Below are positions 48,396 through 57,778 of a stretch of DNA of 64,000 nucleotides, piece by piece. The translations under genes were made by a program, and so were the position numbers. Source of the DNA: Chitinophaga sp. (GTDB taxonomy: Bacteria; Bacteroidota; Bacteroidia; Chitinophagales; Chitinophagaceae); contig NZ_JAGHZS010000011.1 of the NCBI RefSeq assembly GCF_017745275.1, forward strand, positions 124,001 to 188,000. The letters run 5' to 3'. Within the stretch, counting starts at the first letter, position 1. Every line of letters begins with the position of its first letter. The notes under the pieces are model-generated. The model was given only the letters and a program-made list of their open reading frames with translations, was not told where the DNA came from and ran no database searches.

Positions 48396-49409
48396 TTATT
48401 GAATTATTACATTGGTCGAATCAATGAATTGATATTGCTTGTTTAAAGTAAAACACAGTACATCCAATACTGCTGATAATGCGTCATTCTTAAACCGTCC
48501 TGAAAAAACTTCTTTTTGCAGCGTGCTATCTTTTATTTGAATCTGAATATTATAACTGGCTTCTAGTTGCAGTAACACCTCGCTTACGGGGGTGTGGTCA
48601 AATACCATTTCCTGTGCCTTCCAGGCATTCAGGGTGGCTGCTGTAAAGGTGTGTTGCTGTTGTTTGTTTTGGTGAGACGGATCTATCAGCAGGCTTTCCG
48701 TGGGTTGCAAATAAGCCACCAGCCTGCGTATCCCGTTTTGACTGTTTTCTACCATCACCTTTCCTGTTTCCAGCAATACTTGTAATTTCCCCTGGGTGGC
48801 CGTCATGCGAAAAGCGGTGCCCAACGCAGTTACCATGTAACTACCTCCGGTTACCTGGAAGCGATGCAACGGATCAGGGGATACTTTGAAATAGGCCGTT
48901 CCGTTCAGGGCCATACTGCGGGTGCTTCTGCCGAAGGCGCTATCCAGTTGTAAACTTGTGCCATTTTCCAGCAGTACATAACTGCTATCCGGTAACACAA
49001 ATCCCTGCATAGCACCACTGGTGTTGTGGTAATATAATTTGGCCGGAGCCGCTACAACAGGCAGGTTCGGCTGCTTCTGAACCGGCGAGGGGCGGAAATA
49101 CCAGACCGCCGCCAGCAATAGCACCGCGGCAGCCGCCGCCGGATAATACCAGCGCATACGACGTACCGGCGCCGACGTTTCCAACAACCAGGCATCCATT
49201 TTTGCCATGGCTGCAGGCTTTTCCTTTTCTGCCACCAGCAGCCAGCCGGCAGCTTTCACCATGTCAGTGGCCTCTTCAACAATAGCAGCATACTCCGGAT
49301 GCGCCGCCACCCAGTTAGTCCAATAGTTCACATCATCTTCATTCGCATGAAAACAATAATTAATAAATGACGGCTGTCCTATTAACTGGTCTACTGAAAT
49401 ATTGGCCAT
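48396..49409 (-). CDS. FecR-family anti-sigma factor
   Basis: TM WYYPAAAAAVLLLAAVWYF; VLPDSSYVLLENGTSLQLDSAFGRSTRSMALNGTAYFKVSPDPLHRFQV; C-terminal STN-like region. Confidence 0.94.
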   Translation of the reverse strand: MANISVDQLIGQPSFINYCFHANEDDVNYWTNWVAAHPEYAAIVEEATDMVKAAGWLLVAEKEKPAAMAKMDAWLLETSAPVRRMRWYYPAAAAAVLLLAAVWYFRPSPVQKQPNLPVVAAPAKLYYHNTSGAMQGFVLPDSSYVLLENGTSLQLDSAFGRSTRSMALNGTAYFKVSPDPLHRFQVTGGSYMVTALGTAFRMTATQGKLQVLLETGKVMVENSQNGIRRLVAYLQPTESLLIDPSHQNKQQQHTFTAATLNAWKAQEMVFDHTPVSEVLLQLEASYNIQIQIKDSTLQKEVFSGRFKNDALSAVLDVLCFTLNKQYQFIDSTNVIIQ

Positions 49410-49451
49410 TCCCGGGTGCTTTTTCTATACAGAGGGAAAAGCGGGATGGAT

Positions 49452-49997
49452 TTACCACAGAAAAAAAATATTTTTTTTACCCACTTCCTGACGAAGCTGT
49501 ATAATGGCCCTGTGGGTAAGGTTATAGACCGTACGGAGACTGGTATTTTTGGCATCTGCAATTTGCTGGAGCGACATATTTTGGAGAAACCGGAGCTCAA
49601 TCACTTCTCTTTGGGCCGGGGTTAATGTTTGTAAAGCCTGTTGTATACGGTTAAACTGTGCAGTAAAAATATCCGCGTCTTCCCGGGTGTCCGCGGAAAG
49701 GTTAATGAGGCTGCTCACATCGGTGAGCTTCTTTTCCCGCCCCCATTGTTCAATTAAACGCCGTTTAAAGGCGGTAAGCAGGTAAGCTGATACGTTGATA
49801 TCGGACGACAAATTGGCCCGCTTCTCCCAGATATAAATAAAAAAATCATGTAAATGATCCTTTACAAAAGCCGTGTCGCCATCCAGCCACTTACAGCCCC
49901 AAACAAACATGCGTGAATAATATGTATCATATAATTCACGGAATGCAGCTTGTTCACCAGCACAAAATTTCATCCAGATATCGCGTTCATCAGGCAT
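49452..49997 (-). CDS. ECF RNA polymerase sigma-70 factor
   Basis: KDHLHDFFIYIWEKRANL; sigma4 LTPAQREVIELRFLQNMSLQQIADAKNTSLRTVYNLTHRAIIQLRQ. ORF extension to 50069 runs into the palindromic repeat; ATG at 49997 (MPDERDIWMKFC) preferred. Confidence 0.92.
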   Translation of the reverse strand: MPDERDIWMKFCAGEQAAFRELYDTYYSRMFVWGCKWLDGDTAFVKDHLHDFFIYIWEKRANLSSDINVSAYLLTAFKRRLIEQWGREKKLTDVSSLINLSADTREDADIFTAQFNRIQQALQTLTPAQREVIELRFLQNMSLQQIADAKNTSLRTVYNLTHRAIIQLRQEVGKKNIFFLW

Positions 49998-50057
49998 ACC
50001 ACATCGCCAGGCAGGCGTTTCTCTCGTATTTTGGTTGAGGCCAAAGATATATAAAAG

Positions 50058-50227
50058 AGCAGAAAGCATAAAGCAGAAAGCAAAAAGCTATTTTAGCGGA
50101 TGATCAGAATAATCCTGCCCACAGACAAAATCCGCTCTGATCATCCGCTAAAATAGCTTTTTGCTTTCTGCTTTATGCTTTTTGCTTTCTCTTTATGCTT
50201 TTTGCTTTCCGCTTTATACTTTCTGCT
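50058..50227. repeat. Intergenic palindromic element, copy A, with heptad GCTTTNT tandem flank
   Basis: 46-nt perfect inverted arms 50063-50108 / 50136-50181 (right arm tctgatcatccgctaaaatagctttttgctttctgctttatgcttt), 27-nt loop; heptad tract ~50156-50227. Confidence 0.9.
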
Positions 50228-50230
50228 CTC

Positions 50231-51364
50231 CTACAATTTTTCTTTCTTTCTTATTTCTGCAAACAAAGCCTTAAAAGTGTTTACGTTGGCCATAGTGCCG
50301 GGGCGTACGCCTTTCCGGCCATAATATCCATCAATAAACTCTTTCGTATTTACCCACATGGTTTCAAATATGCCCGGCATACGTTCCGCCAGTGTGCGGG
50401 AGAAGTCGGCCTGCAACGCATTTTTGCGGGCTGCATATACCTGCTCCAGTTGCGCCATCGCCGAAGATTCCTTTCCACACGAAGACGGCAATACCTGGAA
50501 TCCTTTCACCGCAAAGTAGGCAGGCGTTGGAGGCGCATCTTCATACTTCCAGTCGCAGATCATAATATCCTTAGGTATCATATCTATTGCACGCGCCGTA
50601 TTGTTCATACTGGCCTGCCAGGCCAGCAGGTTGGTTTCCTTACCATCTATCAGGCGATCACTCCACATCCACATCTGGCATTTTTTTTCTTTGAGATGCT
50701 GATGCAGGGCGGTCACATAAGCCCCGAACAGTTCCGCCGGATCTTTACCACCACATCGCGGACATTTATTATACCCAATGATCCAGGCCTCATCCAGGCC
50801 CACGTGAAAAGCATCTGCGCCGGTTACTTCAATCAGCTCATCTACCAACGGGAAAATGATTTTGAACAAATCAGGATGCTGCGTACACAAGCACTTGCTG
50901 TAGAAGTCGAACATGCCACCATCCTTCCAGGGCACCGGTGGATTGTAATCAGGCGACTCATCCAACTGCGGATACTTCTTCAGCAGCGGCCCTATCTCCG
51001 TTTGCTCCGACTGATGTGCCAGCAGGTTCACTGTCGGGATAAAGCGGATCTTCGCTTCTTTACAGGCCTGTACAATCTGTTTCAAATCTTCTTCCGTGAT
51101 ACCATTCCATTCCGCTACTTCCGGGTCAGATTTAAACTTGTAGGCCAGCTCAATTCTTAGTGCCAGCGTATTCACACCTTCCGCTACCAATGCTTTCTTT
51201 ATAAAATCACAGAGCAGCGGCACATCCTGCCGTTGCGGCACACTCAACAACAATCCTTTTACGGGCAGCACGTTCCATTTAAAAGGAGCTGGCTGTTGTG
51301 CGCGCACCTGGATAAACAATAACATCAAACATCCTGCTAATACAATTTGCTTTAACCTGGTCAT
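50231..51364 (-). CDS. GH20-like (beta-N-acetylhexosaminidase-like) secreted glycosidase
   Basis: Signal peptide; GADAFHVGLDEAWIIGYNKCPRCGG (H-x-G-x-D-E as in GH20), RFIPTVNLLAHQSE, MWMWSDRLIDG. Confidence 0.75.
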   Translation of the reverse strand: MTRLKQIVLAGCLMLLFIQVRAQQPAPFKWNVLPVKGLLLSVPQRQDVPLLCDFIKKALVAEGVNTLALRIELAYKFKSDPEVAEWNGITEEDLKQIVQACKEAKIRFIPTVNLLAHQSEQTEIGPLLKKYPQLDESPDYNPPVPWKDGGMFDFYSKCLCTQHPDLFKIIFPLVDELIEVTGADAFHVGLDEAWIIGYNKCPRCGGKDPAELFGAYVTALHQHLKEKKCQMWMWSDRLIDGKETNLLAWQASMNNTARAIDMIPKDIMICDWKYEDAPPTPAYFAVKGFQVLPSSCGKESSAMAQLEQVYAARKNALQADFSRTLAERMPGIFETMWVNTKEFIDGYYGRKGVRPGTMANVNTFKALFAEIRKKEKL

Positions 51365-51366
51365 AT

Positions 51367-52647
51367 TTATTCCGCTATTACTTTTCTTATCCTGTTATTA
51401 TTTCTATCCAGCACATACACTACGCCGTTTTTACCTACCGCTACACCGGTAGGTGCATTAAACAGGGCCGCAGAGCCGGCGCCATCTGCAAATCCAGCGG
51501 TGCTGCCACCGATGTACGTAGTTACATCCCAGGTGTTGGCTGTGATTTTACGAATACATTGGTTGGTGTTGTTAGAAGAACCATCGCCGGTACCATTACC
51601 TGCCACAAACAAGTTGTTGTTCGCATCCAGTGCAACAGCCCACGGATAGTCGAAACGGGCATCAGCGCCTTTTCCATTTACCAACCCGGTTTGGTATGCA
51701 GCACCTGCTATCACGGTTTGTTCCCAGGTATCTGCCGCAAACTTTTTAATCATAGAGGTACCGTTTTCAGACACATACAGGTTGCCTTTATCATCTACGG
51801 CTACATCTACCGGGTAAACGAGATTTTTGATGATCTCTGTGGCGGTACCGGAAGGTGTTACCTGGAAAATACTGCCGGAGCCACGGGCGTTGGCATAATA
51901 GATATTACCATTGCGCTTGTCGATGCCTATTCCCCATGCTTCTCCCCAGGCGATGAGGGAAGTAGTGCCGTCGGCAGTAACCCTGCGGATAGTCCAATCC
52001 GCCGGATCTGCGACGATTACCGTTCCATCTTTATCAACCGCTACATCCAGCGGCAGTGAGAACTGCGCTGTTTCACCTTTTCCCTCCATATAGCCCCAGT
52101 TGCCGTTACCAGCCAGGCTGGTCACCGTACCATCCGGCGCAATTTTACGCACACGAAAGTTACCGGCGTCTGCTACATAAACATTACCTGCATCGTCCAC
52201 ATCCAGTCCGCATCTTCTGTTAAAATTGAAGGAGGAGAAAATACCTTTTCCATCTGAAAAGCCTGCGGCGCCATTGCCAGCCAGCGTACTTACTTTATAG
52301 GAAGTGATATACCCGAAGTCTTTTGCAGTGGTAGTTGTTTTTCCGTTAATAGTAACGGTGATTTTGCCGCTACCTGCTTTTTCCGGTATCACTACCAGGA
52401 TATGATCGCCGATAACACCTTCTACCAGGGCTTTTACACCATTTACGGTTACGCTTACAGCGGCAGTATCTGTGGTGAAGTTGCTGCCATAAATAAGCAC
52501 TTCTGTGCCTGCAGGTCCCGATTCAGGCGTAAATTTATCCACGATAACCGGGGCATTGTTGTCGTGCTCAAAGCCCTTGTCTTTTTTACAGGCAGCTGCC
52601 ACTACTATCAGCAACAGTATCTGCAAACGATATAATATAGTTTTCAT
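51367..52647 (-). CDS. IPT/TIG-domain plus NHL-repeat lipoprotein (candidate surface glycan-binding protein)
   Basis: Lipobox VVAAACKKDKG; IPT/TIG (PVIVDKFTPESGPAGTEVLIYGSNF); repeated NHL-like units (GLDVDDAGNVYVADAGNFRVRKIAPDG, DVAVDKDGTVIVADPADWTIRRVT, GVAVGKNGVVYVLDRNNNRIRKV). Confidence 0.9.
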   Translation of the reverse strand: MKTILYRLQILLLIVVAAACKKDKGFEHDNNAPVIVDKFTPESGPAGTEVLIYGSNFTTDTAAVSVTVNGVKALVEGVIGDHILVVIPEKAGSGKITVTINGKTTTTAKDFGYITSYKVSTLAGNGAAGFSDGKGIFSSFNFNRRCGLDVDDAGNVYVADAGNFRVRKIAPDGTVTSLAGNGNWGYMEGKGETAQFSLPLDVAVDKDGTVIVADPADWTIRRVTADGTTSLIAWGEAWGIGIDKRNGNIYYANARGSGSIFQVTPSGTATEIIKNLVYPVDVAVDDKGNLYVSENGTSMIKKFAADTWEQTVIAGAAYQTGLVNGKGADARFDYPWAVALDANNNLFVAGNGTGDGSSNNTNQCIRKITANTWDVTTYIGGSTAGFADGAGSAALFNAPTGVAVGKNGVVYVLDRNNNRIRKVIAE

Positions 52648-52676
52648 TCGTTCTTGTTTAAGTGAAACAGTGACAA

Positions 52677-54329
52677 TTACCAACCCGGATTTTGTGTGAA
52701 GCCTGTATTGTGGCCACTCACCTTGTCTATCTCGCTTTGCGGAACAGGCAACCAGTAATTTTTATTGGCATCAAATACTCTCTTCTCTATCACAGGATAG
52801 GTGTAGGTAACATTTCCATTACCGGAAACAGCTACGCCATGTACATCTTTATTATCCACCTGCGCTGCAATCATCCAGCGACGTACATCCCAGAAGCGAT
52901 GATCTTCCAGGGCCAGCTCTATCCTTCTTTCATGGCGGATTTTAGCACGTAAGGATGCTTTGTCGCCGCCGCTGTAAGCAGGCATTCCCGACCGGGCACG
53001 CACCGCATTCAGTGCATTGTATACATCTGCCTCCGGACCCGTAGCTTCATTCTGCGCCTCTGCATAGTTGAGATACAATTCTGCCGTTCTGATAAGTACC
53101 CATTTACGATCGCTTCCGCCGGTACCGGAAAACAGGTCTACGGAAGGCAACAGGTATTTACGCTGCCAGTAGTTGGTAGAAATTTGTCCGGAACGGGGTG
53201 CATCAGCACCATTGGGATCCAGTACCTTTCCTTTCCAGGTAGCTCCTGGATACAGGATGGTAGCATAAAAGCGGGGATCTCTTCCATCGTAAGGCCTTTG
53301 TGCCACATAACCGGAATTCGGCTCGGTAATAGGTAAACCGGTAGCTTTCATTTCATAATCATCTACCAGCTCCTGTAAAGGTGTAACGTTACCATAACCG
53401 TTGGCACTGCGGGGATTCATTTCGCGGTCAATACCACCATCACCGAAAGCACCGGGCGCAGGGCGGCTCCAGATCACTTCCCGGTTGAAATACTGCGTAA
53501 AAATATCACTATAGTTATCGTTCAGCGTATAGCCGTTGGTGATAGCCGTGTCTAATGCAGCACGACAAGCTACTGCGGCTTGCTGCCAGCGGGCTGCATC
53601 ATTGCCGGGGTTATACAGCGGGCTCGCATAAAACAGGCGTACCCGTCCCTCCAGCGCCATGGCAATCATTTTGCTGGCACGTCCCCAGTTAGATGGACGG
53701 TCGGCATAAGTAACCGGTAACAAGGTGCCGGCTTCCTGCAGGTCTTTTATAATGCTGGCTGTGACTTCATCAATACTGTTACGTTTGTAGTAAAGACTGG
53801 CCGGGTCATCGAACGGGCTCTTTTCTGTTAACAGCAAAGGCAGTCCGCCCCAGGTGCGCATCAGCTCAAAGTAATAATAGCCACGCAACAAAAGCACTTC
53901 GCCCTTCAGCCGTCCGCGACGTTCCGGATAGTTGGGATCTGTAGGCACCAGGTCGTAGTTAGCCAGGAACTTGTTACAGGCGCGGATTTTTCCATAATAG
54001 CTGCTCCACAGATCAGACATCGGGAAATTCGACGGACTCATTGACCCGGTATTAAAGTTACCTGCATCCGGATAGGAAGCAGAGTTATCAATACTCTGGT
54101 TGGTTTCATCCGTAGCACTGTTTAAACCCCAGGCGGATCCTGGTTTAAACATATTCGGTAAGCTCTGGTAAATAGTGTTGACAAAGCCTTCTGTATTTTC
54201 AATATTGGAAAATACTTCCTTTTCTGTGATCAGGTCACTGGGTTTTCTGTCGAGATAATTTTTACTGCAGGCAGTTGCACACAGCAGCACGGCAGCAATC
54301 CCTGTTTTTATGAATACCTTTTTCATCAT
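52677..54329 (-). CDS. SusD/RagB-family lipoprotein
   Basis: Lipobox LLCATACSKNYLDRKPSD; GEVLLLRGYYYFELMRTWGGLPLL; YWLPVPQSEIDKVSGHNTGFTQNPGW. Confidence 0.95.
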   Translation of the reverse strand: MMKKVFIKTGIAAVLLCATACSKNYLDRKPSDLITEKEVFSNIENTEGFVNTIYQSLPNMFKPGSAWGLNSATDETNQSIDNSASYPDAGNFNTGSMSPSNFPMSDLWSSYYGKIRACNKFLANYDLVPTDPNYPERRGRLKGEVLLLRGYYYFELMRTWGGLPLLLTEKSPFDDPASLYYKRNSIDEVTASIIKDLQEAGTLLPVTYADRPSNWGRASKMIAMALEGRVRLFYASPLYNPGNDAARWQQAAVACRAALDTAITNGYTLNDNYSDIFTQYFNREVIWSRPAPGAFGDGGIDREMNPRSANGYGNVTPLQELVDDYEMKATGLPITEPNSGYVAQRPYDGRDPRFYATILYPGATWKGKVLDPNGADAPRSGQISTNYWQRKYLLPSVDLFSGTGGSDRKWVLIRTAELYLNYAEAQNEATGPEADVYNALNAVRARSGMPAYSGGDKASLRAKIRHERRIELALEDHRFWDVRRWMIAAQVDNKDVHGVAVSGNGNVTYTYPVIEKRVFDANKNYWLPVPQSEIDKVSGHNTGFTQNPGW

Positions 54330-54348
54330 TATAATTTATCTACCGTGA

Positions 54349-57300
54349 TTAAAGATTGATGGTAATACCTGCGTTATATATGCGCATAATCGGGTAAGGT
54401 TGCCAGCCCCAGCGTCCGCCGGTGTTGGATTCCGGATCTATGCCCAGGTCTTTTACATTATCCCAGCTAATCAGGTTCATGCCATTCACATAAATGCGCG
54501 CGCTCTTTATTTTCACTCTCTTCAGCAAATGAGCGGGTAAGCGATAGCCGATTTCTGCATTCTTTAACTTCACATAATCTGTTTTCCTGATCCAGTAGGT
54601 AGAGCTCACGAAGTTGTTCGCCATATTGCTCTCTGAAAGGTGCAGCGCCGGAAACGTAGCGTTGGCAGCATTTTCCGGAGTCCATCTGCCTTCATGAATT
54701 GGGCGGTAGCTTTCGCGATAGTTGGCGGTAAGCTGCGAAGAATAGATCTGGCGGCCGCCGGTAGCTCCCTGGAACAATACACTTACATCTATTCCTTTAT
54801 AATCGATGCCGAACGTGGCGCCGAAATAGCCGGTTGGCACATTCAACATGGGCAACATCGTTCTGTCTGCCTCGTCAATTTTACCATCACCATTAATATC
54901 CTTGTATTTGATATCACCGGGAATCAGTGGAGCAAAAGTTTGTTTCGGGCTTTTATTGATTTCATCCTGGCTCTGGAAAAGTCCTTCTGCAATGTATCCC
55001 AGATCGTAACCAATAGGTAATCCTACCTGGCTTTGGTAGGGATAGGCCAGCTTAGGTTCATCCAGTTCCAGGATTTTATTTTTCACAAACTGGTAATTCA
55101 ATTTTGTAAACACGCCTACCTTTCCTACGTTGGTGTTGAGATTCAATTCTGCTTCTATCCCCCTGTTCTGTATACGTCCCATATTTCTGTTCAGATCCGC
55201 CGTGATACCCATATAGCCGGGAATAGTACGAGCCGCTACGAGGATATCTTTACGCAGTTCACTGAAGAAGTCCACAGAAAATTTCAGCTGATCTTTTAGG
55301 AAACCGGTCTCTATACCAAGGTCTGTTTTGGCCGCTTTCTCCCAGGTAATAGCCGTATTCCCGATCCTGTTTTCATAATAGCCGCCTACGCCGGAAGCTA
55401 CGCTACCAAAGGTGAATCCGCCGCCACGGGAGTAGTCAGACAAGTACAACCAACGGCCGCCGTTCACCTGGTCGTTACCCACGTATCCATGAGAGAAGCG
55501 CATTTTCAGGAAACTGAATGCATGCTGATCTTTCATAAAGTTCTCCTGGCTCACTATCCACGCAGCAGAAATAGCGGGGAAAAATCCATACCGTTTGCCG
55601 GGAGGGAAGTTTTCCGATCCATTATAACCGGCGTTGAATTCCAGGTAATATTTAGTTGCATAGTTATAGGCAATTCTTCCAACATATCCTTCGTATACCC
55701 GTGGCAGGTTGCCCGACTGGGAACGGTAGTTACGGTTGAAGAGGAACAAACCACTCACGGCATGTTTGCCGAAATCGCGGTCGTACATGAGCTTCAGATC
55801 ATAGTAGTAATATCTTTCTCCGCTGGAGTAGCCGGAGCGTTGCAGGCTGGTAGCTTTGCGATGTTGGGTATAGGTACCTTCTCTGCCGGGATTGGATTTA
55901 TAGCGATAGGAATCAAATTCCTGGTCCAGTGCAAAGTTAATATCACCGTAGTTTTCAAATGTAAAGAGTCCTTTTACTTTCAGGCCGGGCGTAATAAAAT
56001 CCAGCTTGCGGGTGAGTGCCACGCTACCATTGGTGCTATGCCAATAGGCATCGAGGTAGCCATTGCGGGTGATCAGTCCATAAGGATTATAAAAATCCTC
56101 CCGCATGGTACCGGAGGCAATACTCCCGTTGGGATTGAGCCGGGGCGTAAGGCGATTGGTCATCTGTGATAATACCACCCAAAAAAATTCGTTGTTGCCA
56201 CGGTCGGCGGAAGGGCTGGTCCTGTTTTCCAATCGCGATGCCAGGTCCACCTGCAGGTCCGTATTTTTATCCAGCGTAATATCTACGTTAGAGCGGAAGT
56301 TGAAACGATCGTATTTATACTTGACGCCATAGATATTCTCATTGGCGCGGTTGTAGATTGGCTCCTGGCGCAGGTATGATCCGGAAACAAAATACTTTAC
56401 ATACTTCGATCCACCACCGATATTAATATTCAATGTTTTCTGCGGTGAATTTTTCCGGATCATTTCGCTGTACCAGTCGGTATTGGGGTAATCATATGGT
56501 TTCAGACCGGTTTTATAATATTCCAGTTCCTGGTCAGTAAATACAGCAGGCATGCCATCATTTTTAGCGGCTTCATTTTCCAGTACACCAGACTCGTAAG
56601 AGCTGAGGAAGCGGGGGAAATTAGTGGGCTGCTGTAATGCATATTGCATGTTTACCTGGATATTGGGAGGTCCATCCTTTCCGCGTTTGGTAGTCACGAG
56701 TACGATCCCGTTCGCACCTTGTATCCCATACAATGCAGTAGAGGAGGCATCTTTCAGGATAGAAACGGATTCTATTTCGTTGGGATCCAACTGGCCAATG
56801 TTGGCATCCCCCCTGGGTAAGCCATCTATAACCACCAGTGGGTTGGTAGCGCCGGTAGTACTGATACCACGGATAAACAGTTGTGCATCATCATTACCCG
56901 GGCGACCCGAATGCTGTGCGGTGATCAACCCCGGGAGCCTCCCTGCCAGGGCATTGGATAAGTTAGCCACAGGACTTTGTTTCAGCTCTTTGGTTTGTAT
57001 ACTGGATACAGCGCCGGTAATACTTTGTTTGGTTTGTTTTTGGCCGTAACCCAGTACCACAACCTCGTTGAGACCTGATTCCGCTGCTTTCAGTTTAATC
57101 ACTAACTGGGTATTACCTCTTACAGGTACTTCTTTGGTTTCATACCCGAGATAGGAAATCACCAGGATACCATTTTCCGGTACCGTCATTTTAAAATTAC
57201 CATCTACATCGGTAGCAGTTCCTTTACTGGTACCTTTCAACTGCACACTTACGCCGGGCAACTCCTGGCCACTTTCCGCCGTTACCTTACCCGATACCGT

Positions 57301-57705
57301 TATGTCTACTGTACTTTCAGAAATAGCTACCAGTCCACCTTCCAGCATTTTGTAGCGGAAGTTTTTAGCCAGTACCTGGTCGAGGATTTCAGGCAATGTA
57401 GCTTCCTTCACATTCACATCTACCTTTTCATCTTTCGGAAAAGTTTTGTAGTTGTACAGGAAACGGTAATCGCTCCTGGTTTCCACCCACTCCAGCAGCT
57501 TATGCAACGCCATTTGCTTGCTGTTAAGCGTAAACCGGCTCTGCGAGTGCACATCGGCACGCGCCTGCAGGATGAAAGCCGTAATGAGGATGAGGCAAAG
57601 CTTCATACACAAGAATGTTTTTCTCACTAAATAGTTGGAAAGGGCTGTTTTTAAACACAGCGTTTTTTTCATACATTTGAATTGAATGTTAGACATTTGA
57701 AACAA
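54349..57705 (-). CDS. SusC/RagA-family TonB-linked outer membrane protein with STN domain
   Basis: STN (FTLNSKQMALHKLLEWVETRSDYRFLYN...), carboxypeptidase-regulatory-like domain, VVVLGYGQKQTKQSITGAVSSI plug; exact start uncertain. Confidence 0.95.
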   Translation of the reverse strand: MFQMSNIQFKCMKKTLCLKTALSNYLVRKTFLCMKLCLILITAFILQARADVHSQSRFTLNSKQMALHKLLEWVETRSDYRFLYNYKTFPKDEKVDVNVKEATLPEILDQVLAKNFRYKMLEGGLVAISESTVDITVSGKVTAESGQELPGVSVQLKGTSKGTATDVDGNFKMTVPENGILVISYLGYETKEVPVRGNTQLVIKLKAAESGLNEVVVLGYGQKQTKQSITGAVSSIQTKELKQSPVANLSNALAGRLPGLITAQHSGRPGNDDAQLFIRGISTTGATNPLVVIDGLPRGDANIGQLDPNEIESVSILKDASSTALYGIQGANGIVLVTTKRGKDGPPNIQVNMQYALQQPTNFPRFLSSYESGVLENEAAKNDGMPAVFTDQELEYYKTGLKPYDYPNTDWYSEMIRKNSPQKTLNINIGGGSKYVKYFVSGSYLRQEPIYNRANENIYGVKYKYDRFNFRSNVDITLDKNTDLQVDLASRLENRTSPSADRGNNEFFWVVLSQMTNRLTPRLNPNGSIASGTMREDFYNPYGLITRNGYLDAYWHSTNGSVALTRKLDFITPGLKVKGLFTFENYGDINFALDQEFDSYRYKSNPGREGTYTQHRKATSLQRSGYSSGERYYYYDLKLMYDRDFGKHAVSGLFLFNRNYRSQSGNLPRVYEGYVGRIAYNYATKYYLEFNAGYNGSENFPPGKRYGFFPAISAAWIVSQENFMKDQHAFSFLKMRFSHGYVGNDQVNGGRWLYLSDYSRGGGFTFGSVASGVGGYYENRIGNTAITWEKAAKTDLGIETGFLKDQLKFSVDFFSELRKDILVAARTIPGYMGITADLNRNMGRIQNRGIEAELNLNTNVGKVGVFTKLNYQFVKNKILELDEPKLAYPYQSQVGLPIGYDLGYIAEGLFQSQDEINKSPKQTFAPLIPGDIKYKDINGDGKIDEADRTMLPMLNVPTGYFGATFGIDYKGIDVSVLFQGATGGRQIYSSQLTANYRESYRPIHEGRWTPENAANATFPALHLSESNMANNFVSSTYWIRKTDYVKLKNAEIGYRLPAHLLKRVKIKSARIYVNGMNLISWDNVKDLGIDPESNTGGRWGWQPYPIMRIYNAGITINL

Positions 57706-57755
57706 TAAAAATCCCGCACGGACTACTTGTTTCGTTCCATGTTTAGCTTTTAAAA

Positions 57756-57778
57756 GGGAGGTGTGGCGACACTTCCCT
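57756..57778. terminator. Hairpin between fecR and susC
   Basis: gggaggtgt-ggcga-cacttccc type inverted repeat flanked by CTTTTTTT on one side and TTTTAAAA on the other. Confidence 0.55.

Noticed and set aside
50058-50227. Could the palindrome/heptad repeats be a CRISPR array?
   Set aside because: Units are 7 nt with no unique spacers, arranged as inverted arms; no cas genes nearby.
50195-51160. 321-aa plus-strand ORF opposite the GH20-like gene
   Set aside because: Starts in the heptad repeat and runs antisense through the GH20-like CDS; no domain features.
55489-56169. 226-aa plus-strand ORF opposite susC
   Set aside because: Antisense shadow ORF within a strong SusC gene.
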